Assembly (NCBI GenBank): GCA_037968395.1
Contig: JBBKVK010000140.1
Location: forward strand, 1 to 8,900
Direction: 5' to 3'
DNA length: 8,900 nucleotides
DNA from: JADKBO01 sp037968395
GTDB taxonomy: Bacteria; Bacteroidota; Bacteroidia; Chitinophagales; Saprospiraceae
The translations under genes and the position numbers were made by a program. Shown in pieces: positions 7,407-8,900 of this stretch (the first letter of the stretch is position 1; each line of letters begins with the position of its first letter). The notes under the pieces were generated by a model that was given only the letters and a program-made list of their open reading frames with translations, did not search any database and was not told the origin of the DNA.

Positions 7407-7412
7407 AAATTG
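7404..7412 (+). other. Same-frame stop/start junction, TAA AAA TTG
   Basis: The amidotransferase stop (TAA 7404-7406) and the TTG start of the acyltransferase (7410-7412) are in the same reading frame, separated by one AAA codon. There is no ATG or GTG in the acyltransferase frame before the beta-helix repeats, so TTG is effectively the only usual start. Termination and re-initiation by the same ribosome is a likely way to express the second gene; occasional readthrough would produce a two-enzyme fusion. The bases are seen directly; the coupling is inferred. Confidence 0.6.
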
Positions 7413-7946
7413 GAAAGATCTTCATTTATACATAATGCAGAAACTAAAAAACTTTTTAATCAAATTGATGAGTTAAGGAGTGAATTAAGAGCACTCTTCA
7501 AAGAAAAATTTAATAGATCTTTACCTTTTGGAGACCTGTTATTTGATAGATGGGAGCGAGCAAATGAACTAGGGTTTGGGGAAGGTACATCTATATATGA
7601 TTCTTCTATTATTCTAGGAAATGTCCAAATAGGAAAAAACACCTGGGTTGGACCAAATACAGTTTTAGATGGATCAGGCTCCTTAATCATTGGTGATTTT
7701 TGTAGTATTTCAGCAGGTGTCCAGATTTATTCTCATGATTCAGTGAAATGGGCAGTTTCAGGAGGGAATTTAGATTACGAATACGGGGAGACAATCATAG
7801 GAAACAACTGCTATATTGGTCCAAATACAATAATATCAAAAGGTGTTCAAATAGGAGATGGGTGTATTATAGGTGCAAATAGTTTTGTTAACAAATCATA
7901 CCCTGTAAGCAGTAAGATTGCAGGAAACCCAGCAAAAGAAATTTAG
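7410..7946 (+). CDS. Left-handed beta-helix (hexapeptide repeat) acyltransferase, WbbJ-like
   Basis: This 178-residue protein belongs to the trimeric hexapeptide-repeat acyltransferases, which usually move an acetyl group from acetyl-CoA to a sugar hydroxyl or amine. Residues about 7-35 form a charged helical N-terminus. From about residue 61 come imperfect hexapeptide repeats with spaced Ile/Val and Gly, for example ILGNVQIGKNTWVGPNTVL and GETIIGNNCYIGPNTIISKG (126-145). His109 in IYSHD is the likely catalytic base, followed by a loop at 110-126 (VKWAVSGG and DYEYG) leading back into the helix. It ends with the usual AGNPAKEI. The start is TTG at 7410, since the frame is closed by the previous gene's stop two codons upstream and no ATG or GTG exists in the N-terminal part. 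Its position after an aminotransferase and amidotransferase suggests N- or O-acetylation of the same amino sugar; the acceptor is unknown. Confidence 0.85.
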   Translation: MERSSFIHNAETKKLFNQIDELRSELRALFKEKFNRSLPFGDLLFDRWERANELGFGEGTSIYDSSIILGNVQIGKNTWVGPNTVLDGSGSLIIGDFCSISAGVQIYSHDSVKWAVSGGNLDYEYGETIIGNNCYIGPNTIISKGVQIGDGCIIGANSFVNKSYPVSSKIAGNPAKEI

Positions 7947-8900
7947 ATGATATTAGATAAGGATATTAATAAAGTAGGTATTAGAGTTTGTTCAAAATGC
8001 ATTTATGATGAAAGAGTTGCATCTATCTCTTTTGATGAGTATGGTATTTGTAATTATTGTAATCAAGTTGACCAACTAGTTGATCTTTATGGAACAGGAA
8101 AAGAAAAAGGTGAATCTTCATTAAATAATATTATTGAGAATATAAAAAAAGTTGGAAAAAATAAAAAGTATGACTGTGTAGTAGGGGTAAGTGGAGGTAC
8201 GGACTCCTCTTATATGTTGTATTGGGCATTACAAAAAGGGTTACGCCCTTTAGCTGTCCATTATGACAATACATGGAACACTGCGATTGCCACAGAAAAC
8301 ATACGTAAAGTACTACAAAAATTAAACGTTGACCTTTATACACATGTAGTTGATAATAAAGAATCCGATGATATTTTTAAAGCTTTTTTTATAGCAGGAG
8401 TACCTGAGATTGAGGCGGCAACAGACCTCGCCCTAGCAGAAGTAATGAATAGAGCAGCGGCAAGGTTTGGTATTAAGTATGTATTGGAAGGTCATTCTTT
8501 TGTAACTGAAGGTATTTCTCCACTAGGGAAGAACTACTTTGATGGGAAATATATTGAGACCATTCATAAAAGATATGGACATCAAAAACTTAAGACCTAC
8601 CCATTAATGACATTCACAAATTTTTTAAAATCTGCCATTTTTTATAGGATTAAAAAAATACGACCATTTTGGTACATGGATTACAATAAGGAGGATGCAA
8701 GGGCATTTCTTGAAAAAGAATATGATTGGCAATATTATGGAGGACATCATTTGGAAAATAGAATGACTGCCTTTTTTCACACAATATATTGTCCTCAGAA
8801 ATATGATACTGATTTTAGAAATAATACTCTTTCAGCGTTAGTAAGAAACGGTAAAATTACTAGAGAAGATGCATGGGCTCAATACAATACCGAGCCAGAG
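7947..8900 (+). CDS. wbpG: N-acetyl sugar amidotransferase, WbpG/PseA-like (3' partial)
   Basis: An open frame of 318 codons runs from ATG 7947, directly after the previous TAG, to the window end without a stop. It is an ATP-pyrophosphatase-fold enzyme. Two cysteine pairs, CSKC (15-18) and CNYC (35-38, in GICNYCNQ), probably bind zinc. The PP-loop is VGVSGGTDSSYM (79-90). Further family-like stretches are 'RPLAVHYDNTWNTAIATENI', EGHSFVTEG, NKEDARAFLEKEYDW, and YGGHHLENRMTAFFH. This pattern matches the N-acetyl sugar amidotransferase family (WbpG of P. aeruginosa O5, PseA of Campylobacter), which makes an acetamidino group from an acetamido group. In Pseudomonas, WbpG acts with HisH- and HisF-like partners that supply ammonia; none is in this window, so they may lie downstream. 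WbpG-type proteins are roughly 340-380 residues, so only the last few dozen residues are missing. Confidence 0.88.
   Translation, partial: MILDKDINKVGIRVCSKCIYDERVASISFDEYGICNYCNQVDQLVDLYGTGKEKGESSLNNIIENIKKVGKNKKYDCVVGVSGGTDSSYMLYWALQKGLRPLAVHYDNTWNTAIATENIRKVLQKLNVDLYTHVVDNKESDDIFKAFFIAGVPEIEAATDLALAEVMNRAAARFGIKYVLEGHSFVTEGISPLGKNYFDGKYIETIHKRYGHQKLKTYPLMTFTNFLKSAIFYRIKKIRPFWYMDYNKEDARAFLEKEYDWQYYGGHHLENRMTAFFHTIYCPQKYDTDFRNNTLSALVRNGKITREDAWAQYNTEPE

Noticed and set aside
1455..8343. Several - strand open frames of 60-80 codons (for example 1455-1649, 2636-2851, 3496-3738, 7460-7690, 8131-8343)
   Set aside because: Each lies opposite a strongly supported + strand gene with clear motifs, and none shows a recognisable protein family.

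Overview
The window is a dense, one-strand stretch of a surface-polysaccharide (O-antigen or capsule-like) gene cluster. It probably comes from a member of the Bacteroidota, most likely a flavobacterium. Reasons for that guess are the AT-rich DNA, the lack of clear Shine-Dalgarno sequences before the starts (A-rich stretches stand there instead), and a Wzz-like protein with a glycine-rich insert of a kind I associate with that phylum. Taxonomy here is inference; no rRNA or other marker gene is present.

Layout, all on the + strand: (1) the last 38 codons of an upstream gene, tentatively a WbpB/WlbA-type UDP-sugar-acid 3-dehydrogenase; (2) a Wzz-like chain-length regulator, 121-1185; (3) a WbpP-type UDP-N-acetylhexosamine 4-epimerase, 1216-2187; (4) an LhgO-like FAD-dependent 2-hydroxyglutarate oxidase, 2187-3395; (5) a second, divergent NAD-dependent epimerase/dehydratase, 3392-4375; (6) a DegT-family PLP sugar aminotransferase, 4377-5516; (7) an AsnB-like glutamine amidotransferase, 5520-7406; (8) a left-handed beta-helix acyltransferase with a TTG start, 7410-7946; (9) a WbpG/PseA-type N-acetyl sugar amidotransferase from 7947, cut by the window end after 318 codons. 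The largest gap between genes is 30 bases. Several junctions overlap or abut, so the whole window is probably one transcript. I see no promoter, terminator, RNA gene, mobile element or CRISPR array.

Read together, the genes suggest synthesis of one or more heavily aminated sugars, probably amino-uronic acids. The epimerases set ring stereochemistry, the DegT enzyme adds an amine to a keto-sugar, and the beta-helix enzyme probably acylates it. The AsnB-like enzyme probably turns a carboxylate into an amide, and the WbpG-like enzyme probably turns an acetamido into an acetamidino group. The Wzz-like protein controls chain length. The most interesting feature is the LhgO-like oxidase. WbpB/WlbA enzymes are known to regenerate NAD+ by reducing 2-oxoglutarate to 2-hydroxyglutarate, so an LhgO in the same operon could return that by-product to 2-oxoglutarate. 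No glycosyltransferase, Wzx flippase or Wzy polymerase lies in this window; they must be elsewhere in the locus.
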